In this document: positions 9,039 through 17,510 of the stretch, in pieces | Numbering within the stretch: position 1 is the stretch's first letter | How the letters are laid out: the number at the start of each line of letters is the position of its first letter | From: JAVSMW01 sp032027005 | Lineage (GTDB): Bacteria; Bacillota; Thermincolia; Thermincolales; UBA2595 | Length of the DNA: 64,000 bases | Direction: 5' to 3' | Assembly (NCBI GenBank): GCA_032027005.1 | Contig: JAVSMW010000005.1 | Location: forward strand, 1 to 64,000 | Notes under the pieces: model-generated | Database searches by the model: none | What the model was told of the DNA's origin: nothing | What the model saw: the letters and a program-made list of their open reading frames with translations, nothing else | Program-made: the position numbers and the translations under genes

Positions 9039-10121
9039 TCAGTTGATAAGGCCCATTTTTTCGAATACCTTGATTAGCTCTTCGCCTTCTGGGCCTGAGA
9101 TTGCTTTAACCTGATTCATTATGGGTCCTGCAGCTTTTTTAAATTCATCATTTTCGGCTTCAGTTAAGCGGTATACAGTCGCTCCGGCTTTCTCAACCGT
9201 CTGCGCAAAATTTTGCTTTTCCTTACTTGCTAAATCGTAACTGAAATCCATCCAGCGTTTAGATGCTCGCTCTACTGCCTGCCGCTGATCCTCATTCAAC
9301 TTGTTCCAGGCTTTTTCACTCATAATTAATCCGGTAAACATCTGCTGTAAATTGACAATAGTTACGTTAAGCCCCGGTTTAGCAAGCCCTGTGACAATAA
9401 AATTCCCATGGGTCCCCGTAACGAGTACGTCAATAGTGCCGCGTTCCAGCGCAACGGATAAATCTCCGGGAGGGACTGCTACAGGACTGCCTCCCCACAA
9501 TTTAATAGCTTCACCGCCCCATTTTCCCGGTGTACGAACAGTCTTGCCTTTTAAATCCTGCGGTGCCTTGTATGTTGCGTCGCCGGCAAAATTAATGATA
9601 TCTGTGGCATTCTGCCCAAGATATTTAACACCGTATTTCGCGAAAATTTTCTCCACAATGGGAAAAGTTGCTTCTACAAATTCATTGTACTTATCCCCCG
9701 GGTAACCTATCGGCACTTCATAAGGTGTTAATTCCTTGATAGTAGGAGAGACATTAGCTCCCATAAAATGTCCAATATCTACATTGCCCTTTCTTATTGC
9801 ATCAAGGATCTCGGCATCTGCAACAAGAGTAGCTGCCGGATGGACTTCAACTTTGACCTGGCCTTTGCTCTCTTCTTCTACAGCTTTGGCAAAGAAATCA
9901 TAACCTTGTCCAAAGAAGCTAGTGTCCGGTGTCGGAAAACTTAATTTCAATACGATCGTCTGACTCTTCTGTTCGTTATTCGCTTTATTTTCTTTAGTTG
10001 TTTCGTCAGTTGTTTTATTACCCGTTGAACTGCTTCCACATCCTGCGATAAAAACGGCAACAGCTAGCAGCAAGCAAACCAGGAGCGGATGAAAATACTT
10101 CTTTCTATTTTTGATTGTCAT
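9039..10121 (-). CDS. dctP: TRAP solute-binding lipoprotein DctP (copy 1)
   Basis: A 360-residue extracytoplasmic binding protein. The N-terminus has a signal sequence with a lipobox ending VFIAGC, so the mature protein should be a lipoprotein. A DctP-type domain follows (VLKLSFPTPDTSFFGQGYD, QVKVEVHPAATLVADAEIL, LKGKTVRTPGKWGGEAIKLWGG). The RTPG arginine is in the position that binds the substrate carboxylate in DctP proteins, so the ligand is probably an organic acid. It is closely similar to the second DctP at 11718-12788; the most visible differences are in the segment after ALERG, where specificity may differ. It lies directly before DctQ. Confidence 0.92.
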   Translation of the reverse strand: MTIKNRKKYFHPLLVCLLLAVAVFIAGCGSSSTGNKTTDETTKENKANNEQKSQTIVLKLSFPTPDTSFFGQGYDFFAKAVEEESKGQVKVEVHPAATLVADAEILDAIRKGNVDIGHFMGANVSPTIKELTPYEVPIGYPGDKYNEFVEATFPIVEKIFAKYGVKYLGQNATDIINFAGDATYKAPQDLKGKTVRTPGKWGGEAIKLWGGSPVAVPPGDLSVALERGTIDVLVTGTHGNFIVTGLAKPGLNVTIVNLQQMFTGLIMSEKAWNKLNEDQRQAVERASKRWMDFSYDLASKEKQNFAQTVEKAGATVYRLTEAENDEFKKAAGPIMNQVKAISGPEGEELIKVFEKMGLIN

Positions 10122-10179
10122 TCTTTCAACCCCTTCGTAAGATTTTTATATTATCGGCCATTTGTGTGATACTAAGGCA

Positions 10180-11493
10180 CTACGCCTTATTGCAAATAAA
10201 TTCACGGGGGAAATTAATAAGAGGCTTAGCCCCGCACTTTGTAATGTGCAGCATTTCGCCGTACTTCAGGCCGACGTCTTTGCGCCAATTGGGATTGTGG
10301 ACATCAATGTTCATAACAACTGTCATATCTTCTTCAAAGGGGACATCTCCAAGCACTGCGGAACGGGGAACGTCTTCCTCTCTGTAAACACCGCCATCTG
10401 GGAATTCAGGTGAGGCCAGACCGTGTCCGTGGAAGCCCAATTCCACGAAATCCATACCCCGGTCAAGAACCACCTTCCTCATTGCCCGCCATGCCTCACC
10501 CATGGTTGCTCCCGGCTTGATGTTCTTAATACCGGTGTCAAGGGCTTCCATGCAGGCGGCGTGAATTTCGCGCAGCTCCTTGGGGGCATTCCCAAGGAAA
10601 ACGGAGAACTCACAGCCCGACATATAGCCGCCATACTGCGTATGGAACTCGCAAATGGCCAAATCGCCGTCGCGCAGCTTACGCATTGTGGGGCAGCCCG
10701 GCTGAGAGCAGCCGTGAAGCAGGAACTTAAATCCCGGATCGTCATCAAATACGTTTCCGGTGGCCATCAGGTTGAACAACTGCGGCTCGCCGCCGTTCCT
10801 GACGGAGGCCGAGAACATATCCGCATACAGGTCAGCCTCAGTCCTGCCGACCTGCATGCCATTTATCAACGCTTCGACCTGTTTGCGCGCAAGCTCGGCA
10901 GCCTTATACAGGAACCCCAGTTCTTCCTCGCTCTTGATGATCCGCATCTCAGCAATCATAACATTGCCATCGACAAATTCAACGCCCGGAAGCTCTTGCC
11001 GGAGCTTCTCCATGGCCACCTGTGGTATAAGGTCGAGGGACACGGTCGATGGAGGGCAGGTTACGATAGCAATGCGGCTTTTATCCAGCCCCCTCTCCAT
11101 AAGCTCCGCAATCAGGTAGTTAATGCCGTAATCCGGTCTGAAATCAGATACCCAGCTCCCAAAGGCCTTGTATCTGAAGTGTGGAAGATGTATATGCCTT
11201 GGTCCGCACATAATTGTACACTCGCCTTTTATCGGGAATATTGCCCAGGCGCCGCGCGAATCTGCAAAATGGGTTACATAACGAAAATTGGAAAAGGCCC
11301 TGCCGTAGCCGGCATCGCTCCCGAAAAGGAGGAGGGCATCGACTTGACGGATGGACATCCGCTTGCGCAGTTCAGTCCAGCGCCTATCTCTCTCATTTAA
11401 AGACAGCATGGGAAAGTCCCCGATTTCCATTTGTGTTACGCCTTTTTCCCTTGGAAGATCATGCCAAAGAGGGGTTTGCCAGGGTCTAGTCAT
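10180..11493 (-). CDS. M24-fold protein (creatinase/prolidase-like) with altered metal site
   Basis: A 437-residue protein with a creatinase N-terminal domain (about 1-180) and an M24 pita-bread domain (about 190-435). M24 peptidases use D, D, H, E, E metal ligands. Here the first block reads ICEFHTQYGGYMSGCEF, with E for the first D and G where the second D belongs. The histidine (FHGHGLASPEF) and a late glutamate (KYGEMLHI) remain. This favours a non-peptidase such as a creatinase-like amidinohydrolase or a lyase of the DddP type over a true Xaa-Pro peptidase. The start is ATG 11493 with GGAG seven bases upstream. It sits between two DctP genes, so it probably acts on the imported substrate. 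Confidence 0.7.
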   Translation of the reverse strand: MTRPWQTPLWHDLPREKGVTQMEIGDFPMLSLNERDRRWTELRKRMSIRQVDALLLFGSDAGYGRAFSNFRYVTHFADSRGAWAIFPIKGECTIMCGPRHIHLPHFRYKAFGSWVSDFRPDYGINYLIAELMERGLDKSRIAIVTCPPSTVSLDLIPQVAMEKLRQELPGVEFVDGNVMIAEMRIIKSEEELGFLYKAAELARKQVEALINGMQVGRTEADLYADMFSASVRNGGEPQLFNLMATGNVFDDDPGFKFLLHGCSQPGCPTMRKLRDGDLAICEFHTQYGGYMSGCEFSVFLGNAPKELREIHAACMEALDTGIKNIKPGATMGEAWRAMRKVVLDRGMDFVELGFHGHGLASPEFPDGGVYREEDVPRSAVLGDVPFEEDMTVVMNIDVHNPNWRKDVGLKYGEMLHITKCGAKPLINFPREFICNKA

Positions 11494-11523
11494 CAAATTT
11501 CTCCTTTCAAAAGATAAAGTTTC

Positions 11524-11722
11524 TTTTATCCTATCGTAAGACTCCCACTTCTATAAGTGGGAGTGGTTCCCCGTACTCCGCTTCGGTGGGGGTTGACTCC
11601 CCCACCGAAGTCTCGATGTTCANCACTTCTATAAGTGGGAGTGGTTCCCCGTACTCCGCTTCGGTGGGGGTTGACTCCCCCACCGAAGTCTCGATGTTCA
11701 ACTTTAGTTGAACGAGTTCACT
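11524..11722. repeat. palindromic repeat family A, tandem copy
   Basis: Two nearly identical units with a period of 88 bp, joined at an ambiguous base (n, 11623). Each holds two hairpins, CCCACTTCTATAAGTGGG and a long one built on CTTCGGTGGGGG/CCCCCACCGAAG. The last unit ends with GTTCAACTTTAGTTGAAC and GAGTTCAC. A third copy is at 32568-32686 and a fragment at 61625-61644. The layout is like the terminal hairpins of IS200/IS605-type elements, which is inference. The n may mark a scaffold join, so the tandem arrangement could be an assembly effect. The stop of the second DctP gene (11718-11720) falls in the repeat end. Confidence 0.75.
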
Positions 11723-12788
11723 GGCCGGAATTTTCTAATGCCTGGATTAGCTCCGCGCCTTCCGAACCTGAAATTTCTTTAACCTGTTTCATTAGGGGTT
11801 CCATAACCTTTTTAAACTCTTCATTTTCGGCATCACTTAAGTGGTATATAGTTGCTCCGGCGCCCTTAGCTGTTTGCTCGAATTTTTGCCTTTCCTGATC
11901 TGATAAACTGTAACTGAAATCCATCCAGCGTTTAGCTGCCCGCTGAACCGCCTGCCGTTGTTCCTCGTTTAACTTGTTCCAGGCTTTATCACTCATAATT
12001 AGTCCGGTCCACATTTGTTGTAAGGTGGAAAGAGATACGTTGGGAGCCGTTTCATAAAACTTAAAGGCGGCTGCGGATATCCAACCAGTAAAGCTAACGT
12101 CAACAACCCCACGTTCCAGCGCAACGGTTAATTCTCCAATAGGGACTGATACGGGACTGCCTCCCCAGAATTTAATGGCTTCTCCGCCCCATTTGCCCGG
12201 TGTACGTACAGTCCTGCCTTTTAAATCCTGAGGTGACTTGATCATCTTGTCACTGTGGAAAGTAATTACATCTGCTGCATTTGCCCCGAGATATTTTACA
12301 TCATACTTCGCAAAGATTTTCTCAATAATGGGTTGGGTTGCTTCAACAAATTTGCTATAGTTTTTAGGATAAGCTATCGGTACTTCGAATGGTGTTAATT
12401 CCTTAATAGTAGGAGAAACATTAGCTGACATAAAATGTCCAATATCTACATTGCCTTTTCTTATGGCATCTAGAATCTCAGGGTCTGCAACCAGAGTAGC
12501 TGCCGGATGAACTTCAACTTTTACCTGGCCTTTGGTTTCTTCTTCCACAGCTTTGGCAAAGAAATCATAACCCTGTCCAAAGAAGCTTGGGCCCGGTGTA
12601 GGATGGCTTAATTTCAAAACGATGGGCTCACTTTTCTGTTCGTTATTCGCTTTATTTCCATTAGTTGCTTCGTTAGCAGTTTTATTTTCTGTTGAACTGC
12701 CTCCACAACCCGTCACAAAGACGGCAACAGCGACCAACAAACAAACAATGAACAAATGAAGAAACTTCTTTTTATTTTTGCTTGTCAT
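11718..12788 (-). CDS. dctP: TRAP solute-binding lipoprotein DctP (copy 2)
   Basis: A 356-residue DctP, the first gene of the cassette A operon. It has a lipoprotein signal with lipobox FVTGC, then the same domain layout as copy 1 (LSHPTPGPSFFGQGYD, RTVRTPGKWGGEAIKFWGG). Copy 1 and copy 2 look like a duplication. Copy 2 has VDVSFTGWISAAAFKFYETAPNV where copy 1 has IDVLVTGTHGNFIVTGLAKPGL, in the ligand-facing part, so they may bind different acids or be used under different conditions. A sigma-54 promoter lies 194 bp upstream. The stop codon is at the edge of the family A repeat. Confidence 0.9.
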   Translation of the reverse strand: MTSKNKKKFLHLFIVCLLVAVAVFVTGCGGSSTENKTANEATNGNKANNEQKSEPIVLKLSHPTPGPSFFGQGYDFFAKAVEEETKGQVKVEVHPAATLVADPEILDAIRKGNVDIGHFMSANVSPTIKELTPFEVPIAYPKNYSKFVEATQPIIEKIFAKYDVKYLGANAADVITFHSDKMIKSPQDLKGRTVRTPGKWGGEAIKFWGGSPVSVPIGELTVALERGVVDVSFTGWISAAAFKFYETAPNVSLSTLQQMWTGLIMSDKAWNKLNEEQRQAVQRAAKRWMDFSYSLSDQERQKFEQTAKGAGATIYHLSDAENEEFKKVMEPLMKQVKEISGSEGAELIQALENSGQ

Positions 12789-12981
12789 TTTCTCAACCCC
12801 TCCGTATGATTTTTATTTTCTTAACTCCACCATTGTTTTACCTGGCCTTGTTGGTTGTTTTGTTGTACAAACCACCTCCTTATTTTTTTTAAATACATTC
12901 AGTTGGCTCATGTTTTCAGGGGTGGCCGCTATACTTAGAAACAAGATAAACCATGCACTTATACGCGCTACAAATAATATA

Positions 12982-12997
12982 AGCAAATTTCATGCCA
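12982..12997 (-). promoter_or_regulatory. sigma-54 promoter of cassette A
   Basis: The minus strand reads TGGCATGAAATTTGCT. GG (-24) and GC (-12) are exactly ten bases apart, as required for sigma-54, and the -24 box TGGCA and -12 box TTGC match consensus. Transcription would start near 12970 and run into the DctP genes. A sigma-54 activator gene and palindromic operators lie just upstream. Confidence 0.85.
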
Positions 12998-13062
12998 ATT
13001 TGCTTATCGGCTGTTTCAAAGGCTGTTTGAATCTAATCACGCTCCCTTCTAGTAAGAAGACG

Positions 13063-13079
13063 TGCTCCAATATGGAACA
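13063..13079. promoter_or_regulatory. isolated 17-bp activator-type palindrome
   Basis: TGCTCCAATATGGAACA: a 7-3-7 inverted repeat of the same type as the array at 13163-13247, lying about 100 bp from it and about 95-110 bp upstream of the probable transcription start. It is likely one more binding site of the adjacent activator. Confidence 0.7.
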
Positions 13080-13162
13080 ACCCGTATCTCCATTCTCCAC
13101 TTAACAGGGCATATCGACCATTTACCCAAAAGAACGACATTTCAATTCAAAAAAACACCCCG

Positions 13163-13247
13163 CGTTCCAATATGGAGCGCGTTCCAACATAGAACGCGCT
13201 CCATATTGGAACGCGTTCTATGTTGGGGCACATTCTACATTGGGCCA
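13163..13247. promoter_or_regulatory. array of five abutting 17-bp palindromes (upstream activating sequence)
   Basis: Five 7-3-7 inverted repeats of consensus YGYTCYA-N3-TRGRRCR follow each other without a gap: 13163-13179, 13180-13196, 13197-13213, 13214-13230 and 13231-13247. Symmetry is best in the first three units and weaker in the last two. The array lies 190-280 bp upstream of the probable start at the sigma-54 promoter and just after the stop of the AcoR-like activator gene, the usual place for enhancer sites. The 17-bp period is about 1.6 helical turns, so neighbouring units lie on different faces of the DNA. Confidence 0.8.
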
Positions 13248-13316
13248 CAGGGGGCTAAACTGCTATTAATTCATGACGTATTTTCTTTTCAGGTAATCTT
13301 CACTGCGGGAAAGAAG

Positions 13317-15302
13317 TCATTCCGCATTCTGCTTGGTTGAACTAATTAAAGAACGAATTTGGTATTTATCTAGCTTTCGGTACAGTGTATTACGGCCAAT
13401 ACCCAGGGCTTTTGCCGCTCTGGTTATTTCCCCGCCTGACTCCTGAAGCGCATTGCGTATGGCTTCAACCTCGTTAGTCTTAAGGTTCAGGTTCTTGTTC
13501 CCAATGACAATGGCCGGAGCCTTTTTAATGTCATCAGGCAGGTGTTTGAGCTGTAATACACCTGTCTTCGCCATATTCATGGCTTGTTCAAGTATGTTTT
13601 GCAATTCCCGAAGGTTACCAGGCCAGGGGTACTCGGAAAGTGCCTTTAGGACTCTCCCATCTAGCCCTAATATTTTTGTTCCCGCCATACAATTAATCTT
13701 ATCGATAAAGTGTTTGACTAAAATATCCAGATCATTTTGTCTTTCCCGCAATGGCGGAATTTGTATTTGGAAAACCCTTAATCTATAATAGAGGTCTTCC
13801 CGGAAATTGTTCCTGGATATTTCGCGCTTCAGATTCTTATTAGTCGCGGCAATAATCCGGACATTCACCGGAATTATCTTGTTATCACCTAAACGGGTTA
13901 ACTGTTTGGTTTCTAAAATCCTTAGCAGACTAACCTGCAAGTCTATTGGCATATCACCAATTTCATCTAAGAATAGCGTTCCCTCATCAGCCATTTCAAA
14001 CTTTCCGGGTTTACCGTCACTTCTCGCACCCGTAAAAGCTCCCTTAGAATAGCCAAATAATTCACTGGCCATAAGTTCGCGTGGAATAGCTGCACAGTTT
14101 ATGGCCACAAATGGACCTTCTTTTCGAACACTGGCATTGTGAATTGATTGGGCAAAAAGTTCTTTCCCTACCCCGCTCTCACCCAGCAATAACACACTTG
14201 CAGAACTTCCGGCTGCCGTTTTGGCTTTTGCAACTACAATGTTAAATTCCTCGGAACTTCCTACCATATCGCTAAATGTAAAAGATGCTGTGGCCCCTGT
14301 CATTCTGTTTACTAACTTCTTTACGCTTTTGATCTCCCTTAATATCCCGACAACTCCGATTAACATTGAATCTGACTCATATATCGGTTTAGCAGTCAGT
14401 GTATAAAAAAACCTGCCGTGATTAGCTTCGTAATAAACCTCTTCATTTTCTACCACTTTGCCGGTTTCAATAACTTTTTTCAAAATTTCCAGGCACTTTT
14501 GCGGCACCACGAAGTCGGTGACCTCGTCTTCTTTAAAGCCTAACAACTCCCTGGCAATTTCATTGACCATGGTTACGTTCCCATTGTTATCCATGCTTAT
14601 CAGACCCTCTGACATGGAGTCAAGGATCGTGTTTAAATATTTATAGCTGGCAGCCAGCTTATTGGAAGTCAATCTTTCAGCCAGATTCTTCTCAATAGCC
14701 AGGGTAGCTGCCACAACCATTCCTAATGTATGGCGGTTTGCTTTGCGGTAATTACCGGACATACTCAATGCACCAATCGGTTTCCCTTCTGAATTATGGA
14801 TTGGAGCCGCGGAACATGTCCATTGATGAAGGTCCTTTTTAACATGTTCTGCGGCAACCAACTGCACAGGCTCTCCTGATTCCAAACAGACAGTGGCTGC
14901 ACTGTTGCCATAGGCACGATTGCTCCAATCGCTCCCTGGCACGACATTAATATCTTTCCCTTGATCCACAATTTCCGCATCACCGATAACATGCAGCATT
15001 GTGGCATTCTCATCAGTTAAAAACACTATAAATCCCGACCCTTTTACAACTTCAAAAAGGGTCTGCATAAACGGCTTTGCAACAGCAATTAGTTCCCTTT
15101 TCTCCTCTAACTTGAGCCTAAGCTTATCTTCTTCTAAAATGGTGCCCTCTGTAATGTTGGAAACAGGGTCAGCCTTTAGCTCCACTGCCTTTTTCCAAGA
15201 TTCGAGTATCACCGGCCGGATGTTCTTTGGCGTAACACCTTGTTCGAAAAACTCCATCCAAGCGTTAAATAAGTCTTGGTATTCGTTATCTGAAGTCATC
15301 AT
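13317..15302 (-). CDS. sigma-54-dependent activator, AcoR-like (GAF-PAS-AAA+-Fis)
   Basis: A transcription activator that remodels sigma-54 RNA polymerase. In order it has an N-terminal GAF-like domain (the PVILESWKKA start and HQWTCSAAPIHNSEGKPIGALSMSG are AcoR-type), a PAS domain (ILDSMSEGLISMDNNGNVTMVN), an AAA+ domain with Walker A GESGVGKE, the sigma-54 contact loop GAFTGA and Walker B LFLDEIGDM, and a Fis-type helix-turn-helix (GEITRAAKALGIGRNTLYRKL). AcoR-type GAF domains sense a small ligand directly, so no kinase is needed. ATG 15302 is annotated, but GTG 15314 is a rival start, 12 bases after GGAGG. It very likely controls the operon at 489-12788 through the palindromes just downstream. 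Confidence 0.92.
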   Translation of the reverse strand: MMTSDNEYQDLFNAWMEFFEQGVTPKNIRPVILESWKKAVELKADPVSNITEGTILEEDKLRLKLEEKRELIAVAKPFMQTLFEVVKGSGFIVFLTDENATMLHVIGDAEIVDQGKDINVVPGSDWSNRAYGNSAATVCLESGEPVQLVAAEHVKKDLHQWTCSAAPIHNSEGKPIGALSMSGNYRKANRHTLGMVVAATLAIEKNLAERLTSNKLAASYKYLNTILDSMSEGLISMDNNGNVTMVNEIARELLGFKEDEVTDFVVPQKCLEILKKVIETGKVVENEEVYYEANHGRFFYTLTAKPIYESDSMLIGVVGILREIKSVKKLVNRMTGATASFTFSDMVGSSEEFNIVVAKAKTAAGSSASVLLLGESGVGKELFAQSIHNASVRKEGPFVAINCAAIPRELMASELFGYSKGAFTGARSDGKPGKFEMADEGTLFLDEIGDMPIDLQVSLLRILETKQLTRLGDNKIIPVNVRIIAATNKNLKREISRNNFREDLYYRLRVFQIQIPPLRERQNDLDILVKHFIDKINCMAGTKILGLDGRVLKALSEYPWPGNLRELQNILEQAMNMAKTGVLQLKHLPDDIKKAPAIVIGNKNLNLKTNEVEAIRNALQESGGEITRAAKALGIGRNTLYRKLDKYQIRSLISSTKQNAE

Positions 15303-15456
15303 TAAATTACACACAAAAGTTAAGCACCTCCAAAAAAGATTTACCAACACACGAGTGCCATATATATGTATAATAAAAAACACGAATACCAATTAGCTAC
15401 AGTTTTACTGCCAATGGCAATTTTTGCGGGTCCAAGGGCTGAAAAACAATGAGTAA

Positions 15457-15485
15457 TAAAAGCCACCCATCCAAAATGGGCAGCT
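15457..15485 (-). terminator. terminator after acetoacetyl-CoA synthetase
   Basis: On the minus strand GCTGCCCAT and ATGGGTGGC form a stem (one G-T pair) around TTTGG, followed by TTTTATTA. It lies 15 bp after the stop of the last gene of cassette B. Confidence 0.75.
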
Positions 15486-15499
15486 TTATATTAAGCATC

Positions 15500-17464
15500 T
15501 CATCGACCAAGAGTCCCATTCTTCATTAGCTCCTCAAAATACTCAAGTGTTTCCGGATTCCCCAAAGCGTCGCGGTTGGTTACCGGTCGCCCGTTCACTA
15601 TATTTGTTACCGCACTCTCTACTTTCTTCATATTCAGGGTGTAAGGAATGTCCGGAACTGCAATAATCAACGCCGGAACGTGCCGCGGTGAAGCCTTTTC
15701 TCTCAGTGTCTTCTTAATTTTTGTCATCACTTCATCTGTTAAGCTAAATCCCGATGCCATTTTCACAAAGAGGATAATTCGCTGATCATTTTCCCAATTC
15801 TGTCCGATGGCGAGACTGTCAGCTATTTCCGGCAGAGTTTCAATCTGATTGTAGATTTCCGCTGTACCAATGCGCACTCCCGAAGGTTTTAAGACAGCAT
15901 CAGACCGGCCGTAGAAGGTAATCCCGCCGGTATCGCTGTGCACGACAATGTAATCCCCATGCCGCCACACCCCGGGATAGTTATTAAAGTAAGCGCTATT
16001 ATACTTTTCCCCCTCGGGGTCATCCCAGAAGCAGAGGGGCATTGAGGGGGCCGGAAGTTCACAAACCAGTTCACCCTGTTGATCGTAGATTGCTTTACCT
16101 GTATCGTCATAGGCTTTAACTTTCATACCAAGGGCCGGGGCCTGCAGTTCACCCATGTACACCGGACTGATGGGATTCCCGGCGACAAAGCAGCCGTTGA
16201 TATCAGTTCCACCAGCTATAGAGTTGAAGTGAATATCTTCCTTGATTTCCCGGTAAACATAGGCAAATCCCTCAGGTGATAAAGCCGAGCCGGTCTGCAG
16301 TATCCCCTTAAGCTGAGACAGGTTATAATCCCTGCCGGGACTTACCTTCTCGCTCCTTAAGAAATCAATGTAGCTTGCACTGGTACCAAAATAAGTAACC
16401 TTTTCCCGCTCAAGCAACCGCCACATTGCACTCCAGTCAGGATAGCCGGGGTTCCCNTCATATAATAGAATTGTGGCACCTACTCCCAGAGAGCCTATGA
16501 GCCAGTTCCACATCATCCAGCTGCAGGTTGTTATATAAAATATTGTATCTTCCCGTTTTAAATCAGTATGTAGAATAAGTTCTTTCAGGTGGTTGATTAA
16601 CACACCCCCAGCTCCCTGGACCATACACTTAGGTTTGCCTGTCGTACCGGAAGAGAACATGATGTAAACCGGATGGTCAAAGGGCAGTTGTGCAAACTGA
16701 ATCTCGAGATTATCTTCTTTGGCCAGAAATTCCTCAAAATATATGGCATTGGGAATTTCGGTGAGGGCCGGCTGATCCTCTGTATATGTGGCTACAACCA
16801 CCTTTTTTAGAGAAGGAAGACCGCGGGCGATTTCCGATACGTTACTTAGGCAATTAAAAGCTTTACCTTTATAATAATAGCCGTTAACCGTAAACAGCAC
16901 ATTAGGTTCAACTTGTCCAAACCTGTCCAGTACAGCCTGGGGCCCAATATCAGTTGCACAGGATGACCATACTGCACCGATACTGGTAGTGGCCAACATG
17001 GCGATGGCTGTTTCCATCATGTTAGGCATGTAGCCGGCCACCCTGTCCCCCGGCACTACACCAATTTCCCGCAGTGATTTCGCCAGCCTGGCCACTTTAT
17101 CATATAATTCAGCGTAAGTAAGACTTGCCGTTTTTTGTGTTTCGCCTCTAAATATAAAGGCTTTTTGGTTATCCCTGTACCTTAAGAGATTTTCGGCAAA
17201 GTTCAGTCTTGCACCGGGAAACCACTTGGTTCCAGGAAATCTGGTCATATCTTCAGCCACCGAGTCATACTTTTGCGAAGCCTTAATCTCAGCAAAATCC
17301 CAGATGGCTGCCCAAAAATCCGTGAGGTTTTCTATTGACCAATTATACAGCTGCGGATAAGAAATAATCTTAAGACCAAACTTCTCGTTTACCAGTTTAA
17401 TGAAGCGAGTTATGTTGGCTTCATTCTTGCGTTGTTCAGACGGCTGCCAAAGCAATTTTTTCAT
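15500..17464 (-). CDS. aacS: acetoacetyl-CoA synthetase
   Basis: A 654-residue acetoacetate:CoA ligase that makes acetoacetyl-CoA from acetoacetate, ATP and CoA. It has the family's N-terminal domain (LLWQPSEQRKNEANITRF, FPGTKWFPGARLNFAENLL), the P-loop IMFSSGTTGKPKCMVQG, the acetoacetate-type ICWM-like region (TTCSWMMWNWLIGSL), and C-terminal GRSDAVLKPSGVRIGTAEIY. One base is ambiguous (16457, giving one unknown residue). The start is ATG 17464 behind GGGAGAG. As the last gene of the ketone-carboxylation operon it would activate acetoacetate from either the carboxylation of acetone or the BKACE reaction, feeding thiolysis to acetyl-CoA. Confidence 0.92.
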   Translation of the reverse strand: MKKLLWQPSEQRKNEANITRFIKLVNEKFGLKIISYPQLYNWSIENLTDFWAAIWDFAEIKASQKYDSVAEDMTRFPGTKWFPGARLNFAENLLRYRDNQKAFIFRGETQKTASLTYAELYDKVARLAKSLREIGVVPGDRVAGYMPNMMETAIAMLATTSIGAVWSSCATDIGPQAVLDRFGQVEPNVLFTVNGYYYKGKAFNCLSNVSEIARGLPSLKKVVVATYTEDQPALTEIPNAIYFEEFLAKEDNLEIQFAQLPFDHPVYIMFSSGTTGKPKCMVQGAGGVLINHLKELILHTDLKREDTIFYITTCSWMMWNWLIGSLGVGATILLYXGNPGYPDWSAMWRLLEREKVTYFGTSASYIDFLRSEKVSPGRDYNLSQLKGILQTGSALSPEGFAYVYREIKEDIHFNSIAGGTDINGCFVAGNPISPVYMGELQAPALGMKVKAYDDTGKAIYDQQGELVCELPAPSMPLCFWDDPEGEKYNSAYFNNYPGVWRHGDYIVVHSDTGGITFYGRSDAVLKPSGVRIGTAEIYNQIETLPEIADSLAIGQNWENDQRIILFVKMASGFSLTDEVMTKIKKTLREKASPRHVPALIIAVPDIPYTLNMKKVESAVTNIVNGRPVTNRDALGNPETLEYFEELMKNGTLGR

Positions 17465-17510
17465 GCGAATTCTCTCCCATCGTAAATCCTTGCATCATTG
17501 GGATACAACG

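Noticed and set aside
10423..11400. A 325-codon open frame on the plus strand.
   Set aside because: It lies wholly opposite the M24-family gene, has no ribosome binding site and no recognisable domain; it is a shadow of the GC-rich gene.
13163..13247. A CRISPR array or transposon end in place of operators.
   Set aside because: Units are 17-bp palindromes with no spacers, next to a sigma-54 activator and promoter; no cas genes are present.
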